From Scenedesmus sp. ARA3 (taxonomy: Eukaryota; Chlorophyta; Chlorophyceae; Sphaeropleales; Scenedesmaceae): 64,000 nt of DNA. The stretch spans positions 54,534 to 118,533 of the forward strand of contig RWJK01001549.1 in NCBI GenBank assembly GCA_004335835.1, written 5' to 3'. Both the position numbers and the translations under genes were made by a program. The notes under the pieces are model-generated. The model was not told the origin of the DNA and searched no databases. It was given only the letters and a program-made list of their open reading frames with translations. The stretch's first letter is position 1. Each line of letters starts with the position of its first letter. This document shows, piece by piece, positions 1-11,900 of this stretch.

Positions 1-2186
1 TGCTGCTGCTGTCCCTGGAGTAGCTGCATCAGCCATGAACCACGCCCCTGGCGCCGCACCGGCCCTGCTGCCGGATGATGTCAATGAGCCGCCGCCTGGT
101 GCACCTGCCAGGCTGGCGCCCAGCGCCTTCCACAGCGGCTCAGGCTGCATCAGGTGCAGCGTGTATCCTGTGCGGTTGCTGACCACCATGTGTGGGTCCA
201 GCCGCACCACTGTGGACAGCGGCAGGCTGCTGCCAGCAGACTCGATGCGCACCGTGACGTCATACACACAGCCGTCCCTACACTTGGCGCGCAGCAGCAC
301 AGGCTCGTAGCGCGGCAGCCGCGCCACGGCCTCTGCGACTGGCGCAGCAGCCTCGCCCGCGCTGCCTGGCGCGCCGCCCTCCGCGCCTGCTGCTGCCAGC
401 ACCAGCGGCGAGCTCCACCTGCTGCCCATCACGCTGATCACAGCAGCCCACTGCTGCACCACGCCGCTGGACAGCCCGGCCTGCTCCAGGCTGCTGCTGA
501 GCCCGGCCCGAGCCCCGCCCAGCACGCTGCCGCCACTGCTGCTGCCGCCTGCACCGCCACCGCCCCATCCTGAGCCGTCCGGCCCCTCCCCTGGGAATGA
601 CAGCAGCTCCACGCTGTTGCCCATGATGGTGACGTGGCTGCCCGGCCTTGTGAGCTGGCTGTAGGCCTCAGTGTCCACCACGCGCAGCGCGCCAGCAGCA
701 GCAGCGCCGCTGCCCAGCAGGCCGCCCTCACCCAGGCCAGGCGCATCGCCGCTGGTTGCCAGGCCGCCTCCCTCACCATTGACGGTGGTGGCGTGCGGCA
801 CGATGCCTATGGAAATGGGCAGCTGCGTGCCATTGACCACCCACACTGGCACGGACAGTGACAGCAGCAGCGGCCTGCCCTGCGCCAGTGCAGCGCCGTA
901 GCTCATGCGCCAGGCATCGGCGGAGGAGGCATCTGCGGCTGCTGCTGCTGCCAGTGCGCTGGTGCTGCCTGCTGCTGCCGCCCTTGCTGCTGCGGCGCGG
1001 ATGCGCTGCGAGTCCAGCAGCTCTGTGTCGAGCTGGCGCTGCAGCGCGATGCGCAGGCGCGTGTTGCTGGCCTGACTGTTGCCGTACGCCACACAGAAGC
1101 TGTCAGGCAGCTGGCGGGAAGCAGACTCCACACCTGCAGACACAAGGGGTGCCAGCAGCATAGCACAGTTCGGGTGGTGTGAGCAGGCAGGAGCTCGAAC
1201 AGACACACACGCAAACACCTGCTGCACAACCATGACCGCTTCATGTACCTGTGCTGCTGCATTCAAGCGCGCAGATGCCCATGACTTGGCGGCTGCCACC
1301 ACTGCCCACACACGCGCAGTTGCACAAGCCATACCACTGCTGCTGCTGCTGGCCCACCTGCTGTGCTGCTGAGGTATCCCTCGCTGACCAGCACCGGCTC
1401 AGGCTCAGCCCACTCCGAGCCCTCAGGGTGGAAGGTCAGGCACACCTGGCAGCGGCAGCAGCAGCAGCAGCAGGGTCAGAGGCACAGCCAATAACGTTTC
1501 AAAGCATGGCATAGCACCTGGAAGACCACAGTTGACGCGTGGCCAGCTGGCGGCGAGGGTGAGCTATCCACCTCATCACAGCTGGCGATGCATGACAAGC
1601 CCGCCCCGCGCACCTGCTGCCGCATGTCCACGGAGTACACATTCACGCTGGCGCCACCAGCCAGGTGGCCCTGCTGACGCATCACCAGCGCCCCGCCACG
1701 CGCAGCCCGCTCCCACAGCACATAGTGCGCCGCCACAGGCAGGTCGTTGCGCAGCGTGAGGGGTGGGGCTGCGGTGACGGCCCAGTCGCTGAGCACGTCC
1801 ATGCCGCCCTGCAGCACCAGCTCGCTGGCCTCACAGGCAGTGCTGAACCAGCAGGACGGTGCAGCAGCAGCAGCCTTGCGCGGGCTGCTGCTGGGTGTGG
1901 CTGCGCGGCTGCTGCTGCTGCTGGCGCCTGGCGCTTTCGGCTCCTCGCCGGGCTGTCCCAGCGCCTTGCAGCACAGCAGGCGGCTGCCGCCGTCCTCCAT
2001 GCTGGCCAGCGCCACGCTGGACTGGCCGCTGCTGACGCCGTAGCTCCAGGCGTGGCTGGGCAGCTCGTCAGCGGCTGCTGGGGCACTGTGCGGCGCCAGC
2101 ACGGGCCGCAGCTGCAGCTGCTTGTTGTCTGAGCGCCAGTCGCCGGGCAGCGGCAGGCTGCCGCCAGGCTCCACGCGGCCCAGCAC
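1..2186 (-). other. VPS13 adaptor-binding (VAB/SHR-BD) domain, exons 34-36, incomplete
   Basis: Exon 34 contains LSDWAVTAAPPLTLRNDLPV, and exon 36 contains WVVNGTQLPISIGIVP and VVSNRTGYTLHLMQPEP, the repeated strand pattern with a conserved asparagine that defines VAB repeats. VAB repeats bind short proline-containing motifs in organelle adaptors. The frame stays open to base 1 in the stretches I translated, so the rest of the domain lies outside the window. Confidence 0.85.
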
Positions 2187-5100
2187 CTGCAGGGCAGCAG
2201 CCAGGGGCCAGGAGCCAGGTCGGCGTTAGAGCCATTATTGAGCGCCTGGTGCATTGCAGCGTGCAGGGTGTGGCTGCAGCGAGCTACACAGAAGGAAGCA
2301 ACATGAACGCATCTACGAAGGTGCCACTAGCCACAGGGCTCAGCATCCGTGCATAGATGCTCGTTCTTATGAGGCCTATAGCTGGTCAACCAAGCCCCAG
2401 CCCTCCGACGCACCCTTCGCTGCAAGTGCTCCGTGGTAGACTGCCCCTTGCTCTGCCCAGCGGCTGACATGTCCAGCACACTGGGTGGCAGCGCAACACG
2501 CCGCCGCTTGCGCACCAGGCGCCTCCTGCAAGCACACAGAAGTGGCAGAGATGGCTGTTGGGGCACATGCAGGGGTGGCTGCAGCACGGCCCTGCTTGAC
2601 TACTGCGTACAATGCGCTTGCAAGTTGGCATGCTGCTGCACACAAACATGTTTGCCTTGCAAGAACTTGCAAACCAAGCATTGCTGCACGGGCAGGCTGA
2701 GCACAGGCCTAGGTGCCTTCACAGAAGTTGCTGAAGCAGCCTGGCCTGGGCCTGCTGCGCACCGCCGCACGAAGTCATGCGCCTTCTTGTTGCCTGCGCC
2801 TGGTGGCGGCGGCCACCTGAACTGGCTGGGCTCAAAGGCGTAGGCCCAGCCCTCAGGGTCCAGGTTGCCGTGGCTCTCCACCTCCCAGGGGCCCTCCCAC
2901 TCCCAGCCCTGGCAGCAGCAGCAGCAGCAGCAGCAGGAACACGCAGCTGTTTAAGCAGGTGACAGCATACAGATACACAAGCACCTTGTGCCGGTTGCTG
3001 CAATCCTGGTTGCAGGCAGTCTCTAAAGCCAGATTCATACGTATCATTACCAGCATTCATGAGACAGCCCCAAGCACCATCCCCTGCATCGTCACCTGCG
3101 GCAGCGCCACCTTGGGGAAGGCGCTGCTGCCCTTGTTGCCGTTGCTCTGCCACATGTAGTGCCGCGGGTCGGTCAGCCCGCTCAGGTGCTCGCCAGACCA
3201 GCCGCGCAGCGGCAGGTAGCGCTCGTACTCGTACACCTCCTCGTCCGCGGCATCACCCACGGCCGCAGGCCTGCTGCTGCCCGAGGCGCTGCCAGCGCTG
3301 TGCGGCAGCAGCGTCCAGCTGGCGTCGTCCTCCTCTAGCAGCGCCACCTCCAGCAGCATGTCTGTGGCATTGAAGAACTGGCACAGGCTGCGGATGCGGC
3401 CCTGGTACTGCCCGCCTGCAGGGGCGGCAGCACAGCAGCCAAAACAAGCTGGCACGTGAGCAGTGCCGGGCACATGCAGATGGGGGCATGGCTGTGTGCT
3501 GTTTGCGATGCAGGCCAGAGCTCAGGCAGCAGAGCCGACACAGCCAGATACAATAAGTGCAGTTGCGCAGACGCCTGCGCAGCTCATCTGGCTGCCTATG
3601 TGTGCATGCTCAGCACATCCAACAAGTGACACCACAAAAACAGCTGCCCACCTGCGTAGGACAGCTCGAACACCAGGCCCTGGCCCGCCCGTATAGGCAC
3701 GATGCCTGTGTGCGGCCCCGCCATCTGCCCAGTGAGCCGCCGCAGGGAGCTGTAGCTGAAGGGCGACCACATGTCGCTGCCCTCCAGTCGCAGCGCATGC
3801 CTGCTGCCACCAGCAGCAGCAGCTGCAGCCAGGCCTGAGCGAGGCGCCAGCTGCTGCGCAGCAGGCTTGCTGCCGCTGCTGCTGGCGCCGACCTTGATGG
3901 GGCTGTCCCTGCTGATGCTCAGCAACCGCTGCAGCTGGCGGCGCATGCGCTGGTGAGGGTACCAGCTGCTGCTGACCTGCGAGTCGTCCAGCGACACAGC
4001 CACAGACAGCTGCATCAGCGGCGTGCTGCTGCTGTCTGACGAGTCCTTGCCTGCACTGCTGCTGCTGCTGCTGCTATCAGCAGCTGTAAAGCTCAGCACA
4101 AGTGTCTGGCCCAGCTCCACAGCGGCAGCTGCTGCTGTAGCGCCAGGCACAGACAGCGACCTCCTGTGCTGCCCTGGGCTGGCTGCTGCTGTGCTGCTGC
4201 TGGTGGCTGCTGCTGCCGCCTGCCGTATGGCCAGCAGCGCCGTCACCTGGCCCAGCAGCCAGCTGTAGGTCACTGCCAGCCGGCTGCTGCTGAGCTTGCG
4301 GCCCAGGCCCCGCTCCCCGCTGCCATCCCACAGCTCCAGCTGCAGCTCAAGCGGGGCCAGCTCCCAGGGGTTGTCCCCCGGGGCAGGCGTCAGCAGCTGC
4401 TCAGCCAGCTGCGGCGGCAGTGCCAGCACAAAGCGCTGGTTCCACTGCACCGCCTGCCCCTGCTGCACTGCCAGGCCCGGCTGTGCTGTGGCGGAGGCCT
4501 GCGCGGCGGGCTGCAGCTGCGCCTGCACCGGCACTGGCCGCGTGACCATGCCCTCGGTCTGCTGCACCAGCTCAGGCGCAAGTTGCTTGGCGCGCTGGCC
4601 CACAAGCTTGATCTGGCAGAGGGGCAGGAGGGCAGCACGAGTGGAAGGCATGCAGCCAGTCTCAGCCAGCAGGGTGGGGAGTATGTGTATTGTCAATCAG
4701 CATTCATGCTTTGGCTTTCACACGACAAATGTAAGCACATACAAAGGCCGGCCATGTAAAAGCGAGTTGTGGTTGTTGTCAGCAGGCAGCGCACAGCCAG
4801 TCCGGGGCTGCCGCACACCGCGTGGGGCAGAGCCAACTCTCATCTACCTCGCGCCACCGCCTCACCTGCACAAACAGCTCGGGCGCCCAGCCGGCGCCGC
4901 CCAGCCCCGCCTGCAGCTGCCCACCCAGCACGTCCAGCACCAGCCGCATCGGCGGCGGCTGCCCGCCAGCCAGTGGGGCGTGGCTGATGGCGGGCAGCGG
5001 CATGGGCTGCGTGAGGGGGGTGGTGGCATGCGGGGGCAGCGCCACCACCTCCTTGCGGCCCTCGCCATAGTCCAGCTGCAGGTAGGCGGGGGTGTCCAGC

Positions 5101-5918
5101 GTGTTGAGCACCGTGGTGTACACGGTGAGGCCGTCAGTGGCAGCCAGGCCCTGACGGCGTGACGACTTGGCTGCTGCCGCACCACCATCAGCCCCCGCCG
5201 CCAGCTGCTGCCAGTCTGCCGCGGCGTCGAGTGCGTAGTTGAGTGCTGCCTGCGCCAGCGTGACGTGCATGCAGCCGTGTGGGCTGGTGACCTTGAGCCA
5301 GGTGCCTGGAGCAATGCCTGCGCTTGCTGCCGGGTTGGGGTTTGCGTCCATGTGCAGCAGCAGCTGCCAGGGCTCCAGGATGGGCTCCCACACCTCCAGG
5401 CTCTGGTGGTAGGACCACAGGCCCACGGTCAGGTACGCAAAGCAGCGCCGCACGCCACACGGCTCCTGCGACAGGCCTGGTGTATGGGCGGTGATTGGTG
5501 CAGTGGCGCCGCAGAAGGAGCAGCAGCAGCAGGAGGTGAGGAGGCTTGCAGTGTGATCATCTGTTCAGGGAGGTCAAACACGCCTGACTGATGCTGATGT
5601 GGTGACACATATTTGCAGCCTGTCCAAGCTGCGTGCACACGGATGCATCTACCTGCTCAACATGAAAGTCAGCAAGCAACAAGTGGCACTGCCAACAACA
5701 GCCAGGACACAAGCCAACAGTGTAAAATCCTTGATGTTGATGCTCTGGGCCGTGCTGCTGCCGTGCTGTAGCAGCAAGTTGCCTCACCCAGGTTGACCTT
5801 GGCCGCCTCCAGCTCCAGGATGGGCGTGCGCAGCAGGTTGCGCAGCAGCAGGTTGGTCTTGCCCACAGACAGCGACAGCTGCAGCGCACGCGGTGGCGGG
5901 CTGCCGTCATCAGCGTCT

Positions 5919-5956
<38 letters not shown>

Positions 5957-8900
5957 GCAGCAGGAGACACACATACATTTACAGTCAGGACCCATCTGCA
6001 TGCTGGCACATCAAAGATGCTGCGCATGGCTGCTTCTGCAGCCTTCAAATGCTGTCATCTACTCTCAGTCACTAAGATAATGCGGCAGGCATGGTGGGCT
6101 GCATCTGTCTGTGCTCTCACCCTGCTGCTGTGCTGCCTTGCCAGCCGCCGCCGCCTGCTGTTGCCCCCCTGCCTCCTCCAGCTCCTTGAGCCTGAAGGCC
6201 TCCAGCAGCTGCGGGCTGCCGTCGTGGCTGACCACCACGAAGGAGGAGGCGCGCTCGTCAGCCAGCCAGCCGCCCAGCGCGGGGCGCGTCTTGTAGGGGT
6301 AGAAGATGAGCGCGGGGTCGCTGGCCTGCAGCTCCACGCGGCTCGCCATGTCGGCGCGCACACAGCGCACCTGGCCAGCAGCCGCCAGGCAGCACAGGCA
6401 CATGTGTGAGAGGCGGCAAGAGTGGTGCACTATCTGCGGCAGCATATGAAAACTGGCAAGGTCAAGACCCTCAGACATGGTGCATGCATCGTGCAGCAAT
6501 GACACGCCCTAGCACAGAGCACCAACGCCACATTAAATATAGGCGCCACCACAAGCAAGGCAGGTTCAATGTGCCAGCTGCTGACAGGACAGTAGCCGTG
6601 CTGCTGCCTCACCGCGCTGTAGCTGGGCGGCTCGCGCCCCCCCAGGCTGGCCAGGGTGCCCATGGACACGTAGCCTGCGGGGGCGATGGGCCTCCACAGC
6701 GTGAGGTAGTTGGGGTCGCCCCGGGAACGCTTGTGGCCGTCCTGCCACACCTGCAGCACATAACCACAGGTGTTATTGAAACTGCATGCAACAGAAAGCT
6801 GGTGTTGACGGCTGGCTGGATTCCAGCGGTGCGAGCAGTTGGCTGTTATGTAGAGGCGAGCAACATGCCCAAAGCAGCTGTTGGCCGGCAGTTAAGCGCA
6901 TTTTGCACAGCACCTTTCGCTGTCACATCCGCTGACAGCCTGTCCTGCAAGCATTGGTGCATGCATGGCTGGAAGTGCTCATAGCACGCCGCGCCCCACC
7001 TGCAGCAGCTTGAGGGGCCGTGCCAGCAATGCGGGGCGGCCCTCCACCACCTCTGAGGGGTCGGTGTCGCGCACCACCAGCACGCTTTGGGGTGGGCAGT
7101 ACAGCCCTGGCACCATGCAATCGCCCAGGATGACGTAGCCGGGGGGCGGCAGCGGCCTCCAGAAGCTGACCTTGGTCATGGAGGGGTGCTTGGCGTGCTT
7201 GTCCCACCAGATGCGCGCAAACTCCACGGTGGTCGTCACCTGCGGCAGCGCAGCGGGGCAAGCAAGCTGGTATCTACGGTCCTGTCACACCGTGCGCCAC
7301 ACGTGAAAACAGGATATCGGTTGTGCGGCACACGTGCAAGAAGGCAACTGAACAAACGCTATGAGCAAGTCACTGACGCAGGTCACTGACGTGCAGTAAC
7401 TGCACGGCAGTACTGACTGTGTGGTGTGTGTCAACAATCTACACCAGTCAAGCAGCGCAGTTCACTGCGTCTCACCTGTCCCGACCGTGCCACCTTGGCC
7501 CGCAACACAGCACGCTGTGCGGCGAATACGCGCGCAGCCTGCAGGCTGGGTGGCGCTGGGTTGTAGGTAAATGGGCTGATGCCCTGCATGCTGCTGCTGG
7601 CGGCTGGCTGGTGCAGCGGCTTGAGGGCAGCCGGGGCTATGCCCAGCGGCGAGCGCAGGTCATACAGGGGCACCTGGCGGCAGCAAGGTGATGACAGCGG
7701 CGACATCAGGGGCTGGGCGCAATCTGAATTGTTGCGGGAGCAAGAGGTTGCAGCCGTGGTTCAGCCCCAACATGAAAAACCAAGCGGCATGTTCTGCACA
7801 ACATGCGCCAAAGGAGCAATGCCGGTTGCCTGCGCACAGAAAGAAGAAAGGCTACGCTGCTGATCAGCCCAGCGCGTTGCTGCACCAAAGCCCAGCCCTC
7901 AGCCCGCACCTGCGGCTTGTGTGCGTCCGGTGGCGCCACCTCAAAGGTGCCGGCGCTGTTCTGGATGCACCATAGGTTGCCGGCCGTGCACAGCAGCATG
8001 CACTCTGCCAGCAGCGCCTCCACCGCCACCTGCCGCGCCACCACCACGCACGACTTGAGCGGCGGGGGCACAGGGCCCGATGCGTCGCCAGGTGCGGAGG
8101 CCCTGCCCCCTCCAGCTGCCGCCAGTGATGCCACGCAGCCCAGGGCCACGTAGCCGGGTGGCGGCAGCGGCCTCCACAGGCTGACCCCTGCTGACTCCCA
8201 GGCCAGGGCGAAGCCCACCGGGTGCGTGGCCAGGCCGCTGTTGATGGCCACAGCCACCACCTGGTGGTCGGGCTGGCTGTGGCCTGCAGCGCAGCAGGGA
8301 GGACGGCGGTGGTGAAGTGCACAGCAGAGCACGCTGAATTGATTGTAGGATACAAGTTACGGAAGGCACAGCAACACATAGCGCTTGCAGAACACATGCC
8401 AGGCTGGGCAGGCTTGAAAATGAATTTGCCTCTGTGCTGCGCGCCACCCACCTGGTGACAGCACGTCGCCCAGGATGGCGTAGCCCACCGGCGGCTGCGG
8501 CCGCCACAGCGTGACGCCCTTGTCGCTGCCCACCACGTCCACGCCGCCAGCGCCCGCAGTCGCATAGCTCAGCCCTGCAGCGCCGGTGACCTCGGGCGCA
8601 GCGTGGCTGCTCCACAGGCAGCCGAAGCGGTCCACGCGCGCCAGTGGCTGGTCGGCAGGCGGCACCGCCAGCGGCTCCCACACCACCTGCGAGCAACAAA
8701 CAGAAGCACAGACACTGACATGCAAGCATGCAGCTTCAAGGGTGCAGCAAGGTGGCCAATGCTACCCAATCCCAGCAGGGAAGTTGCTGCAGGTTTGGCT
8801 AGTTTTTGGCAGTGGTGGAGCGCTACAAACTCGATTGCGTTGCCAGTGATCAGAAGCAGCACCCCCGCTGCGCACCTTGTGCAGGTGCAGCAGCAGCTGC

Positions 8901-11900
8901 ATCACGTCCGGTGACATGCGCAGCTGCAGCGCGGACACCTCCAGCGCCACGTCCTGCACCGCGGCGCTGCCCTTGAGCACCAGCCGCACATCACACGGCT
9001 CCAGGATGCTGGTGGCCACCTCCTGAGCCAGACGCGGCCGGTAGCTGCTGCTGCTGCTGGTGGGGCCGTCGATGCTGTCTGTTGGGCCGGGTGTGCCGCC
9101 TGCTGCGTCCTCCAGCAGCCTTGACTGCGCCTTGACCGCCAGGCCCTTGAGCTGCGTGGTGATGTGCGAGGAGTCGTCCTGCATATGGGGTAGCAGCGGA
9201 AGTGACAACAGCGGCAGCAGCCACTGTTCACAGCAGCAGCTGCCATCCAAAAGCCATACGGCACAGACATGGGGCAACTGCTGCCACTGTAGCCAGCCAG
9301 CTTCAAGACACATATTGGTGTGCAAATAGAGCCTTGCTGTCATAACAACATAACAACGACATAGTTATCCAACGCATGTATCATGGCTGTCTGCCTTCAT
9401 CACCGCGTGTTGCAACCCACCTGCATGTGCATGTCCAGCGCCAGGTCCAGGTACAGCCCCAGCATGCGCAGCATCTCAGCACTGCGGCCACCACCATCAC
9501 CACCGCCAGCAGCAGCAGCCACGCCCTCATCCGCCTCCTCCTCAGCGGCACCACACCCTGAGCAGCCTCTGCTGCTGCTGTCAGCACTGCCTGGGCGCTG
9601 CTGCTGCAGCAGCTCTGGCTGCTCAGTGCTGGTAGGTATTGTGGTGCCAACAGCAGCAGGAGAGGCCCTGCCAGAAGCTGTCTCCTGCATTGCCGGACGG
9701 TCTGCTCCTGTGTGTGCGTCAATGAGGTACAGCGCAGCGCCGACAGCGTTGAGGCTGATGTCCATGCTGCCTGCTGCTGGCGGCGCTGCTGGCTGCTGGC
9801 CACTAGAGGAGTGGCCGCCAGCGCCCTTGCGGCTAAAGATGTGCCTGCAGGCGGCGGCGAGGGTGGGCAAGCAGGGTGCATGTGGGTCTCTCGGCGCGAT
9901 ACTGAGCATGTTGCGCACACAGCAGGCCATGCGGGCACAGATGCATGCAACTATCATGCAAGCGATGTGCCTGCATCACCCAGCACACAAGCCTTGGAAC
10001 AAGTGCGTCTGAACATGCACCCAACCACAGATAGGACCTAGCACCTGCACCACAGCCACCAACTTGGACTTCCCGCTTGCAGGCGCAACAAGCATTGCGC
10101 AAGTCCTGCCGCCCCGCCTGACCACGCATCCCACCGCACCTGCCGGCCTTGTTGCGCAGCCTGGGCAGCTCCTCAGGGCCGTGCCAGCTCACGCCATCAG
10201 CCTCCTCAGCCAGCAGCCGCCCCCCAGGGCCCAGCAGCAGCACCCCCGCCAGCGCCTGCCGGTTGACCACGCGCACGTTGCGCAGCCGCAGCGTCTTGCC
10301 GCGCCCCACCACGATCAGCGGCACGTGCTCAATGGCCGGCACGCACTCAGGCAGCACCAGGGCGTGGCCCTGGCCGTCATACACAGCCTCAACCAGGCCA
10401 GGTGCATCAGCAATCAGCCTGTACTCAGGGCTGAGCCACAGGTGGTCTGTTGCTGCATAAGGCTGCGGCCCCAGGTGCAGCTCGCGGGTGTCGTAGGGGC
10501 GCGGCACGGGCCCCTGCAGGCCCGCGCCTGGCGCCACAAAGTGCAGCAGGCGCATGATGAAGCCCACGTCCAGCACCAGCGTGGGCCGCTGCAGCCGCAC
10601 CTGCAGCGCGGCGGCTGGCGCAGGGCCGATGCTGTTGATCACCCTGTACTCCAGCGTGAGCAGCGAGGGCAGCAGGCCAGAGGGGCTGCTGCTGCTGCTG
10701 CTGCTGCCTGCTGGTGTGCTGCTGGTGGGCTGCTGGCGGGGGCATGCCTCAGGCAGGGGTGTTGCGCCTGTGCCTGCCAGGCCGGTGCCCAGGTTGGCTG
10801 AGGCGCCGATGTCAGCTGTGGACAGCACCAGCGACGCCTCCTGCAGAGCAGGCGACCACGTACAGGGCAGGAAGACAGCAACAGGCCGCTATGATTGGGT
10901 TTGCCAAAACACATACAGTGCTGCTTTCGGCAACAAACCACAGCCGGAAGCATTCATCAGAACAGCGTCACACATGCCTGCAGCAAGAGGAGATTACAGC
11001 ACCTGGCTGCTCCACCGGCCTGGCATACCCGCCAGCCCTCCTCAAGGAGCCGTCCACTGCAGGCTCGCAGCAGTGCATGCTTTACATGTGTGCAGGCCTG
11101 ATCAGGCGCAACCCCACACCCACCTTGGGCACGCCGGGCCGCAGGTCCCTGGCGCACACGCTGGGCAGTGACAGCGACAGCAGCATGTTGCCGGCCCCCG
11201 TGAGCTGCACCGCCACCCACAGGTTGCTGAACTCGGCGCTGCCCAGCGGGCTGGGCGGCACCCCGCCCTGCTGCTTGTTGTACAGCATCAGCGAGGCCTG
11301 CCCGATGCTGACTGTGGTCTTCACGGTGGTGGTGTCACACAGCAGGCCCAGCAGGCTGCTGGCCGTGCAGGAGAAGTCACGCACCACTTGGCGCTTCAGC
11401 GACGCATCAGACTCGCCAGCCGCACCTGCAGCTGCTGCTGCCCCAGAGCTGTCACCTGCTGTGGTTGACCCCGCAGCTCCTGCCGCAGCTGTGCCGTCAG
11501 CAGGTGCTGGGGAAGCCCCTGGCGGTGCTGCTGGCCCCTTGTCTGCCAGCAGCTGCTGGTGCAGCCAGGCGATGGTGCGCGGTGGCTCAGCAGCCTCGCC
11601 AAAGTTGCCTGCCATGACCGCCAGGATGAGCGCGTACTCACTGTCCAGCAGTGAGGCGCGCAGCTTGGGCACGGTCACGGCAGTGGTGATGGGCGGCAGC
11701 GGCAGCGGCTCCGCATGCAGTGCACGGCGCACGTCCACCTGCACGCCGCCCGCCATGTCGCGGATGACGTTGCGGCCGCGCACGCCGCCCTCCACCACAC
11801 AGCCCGCCACCTTCTGCAGCGTGATCTGCACAGGCGGCGCAGCACAGGATGTGTCAGCAGGCAAGCAGCCTACGGCACTACATCAGTGTCCAATGATGGG

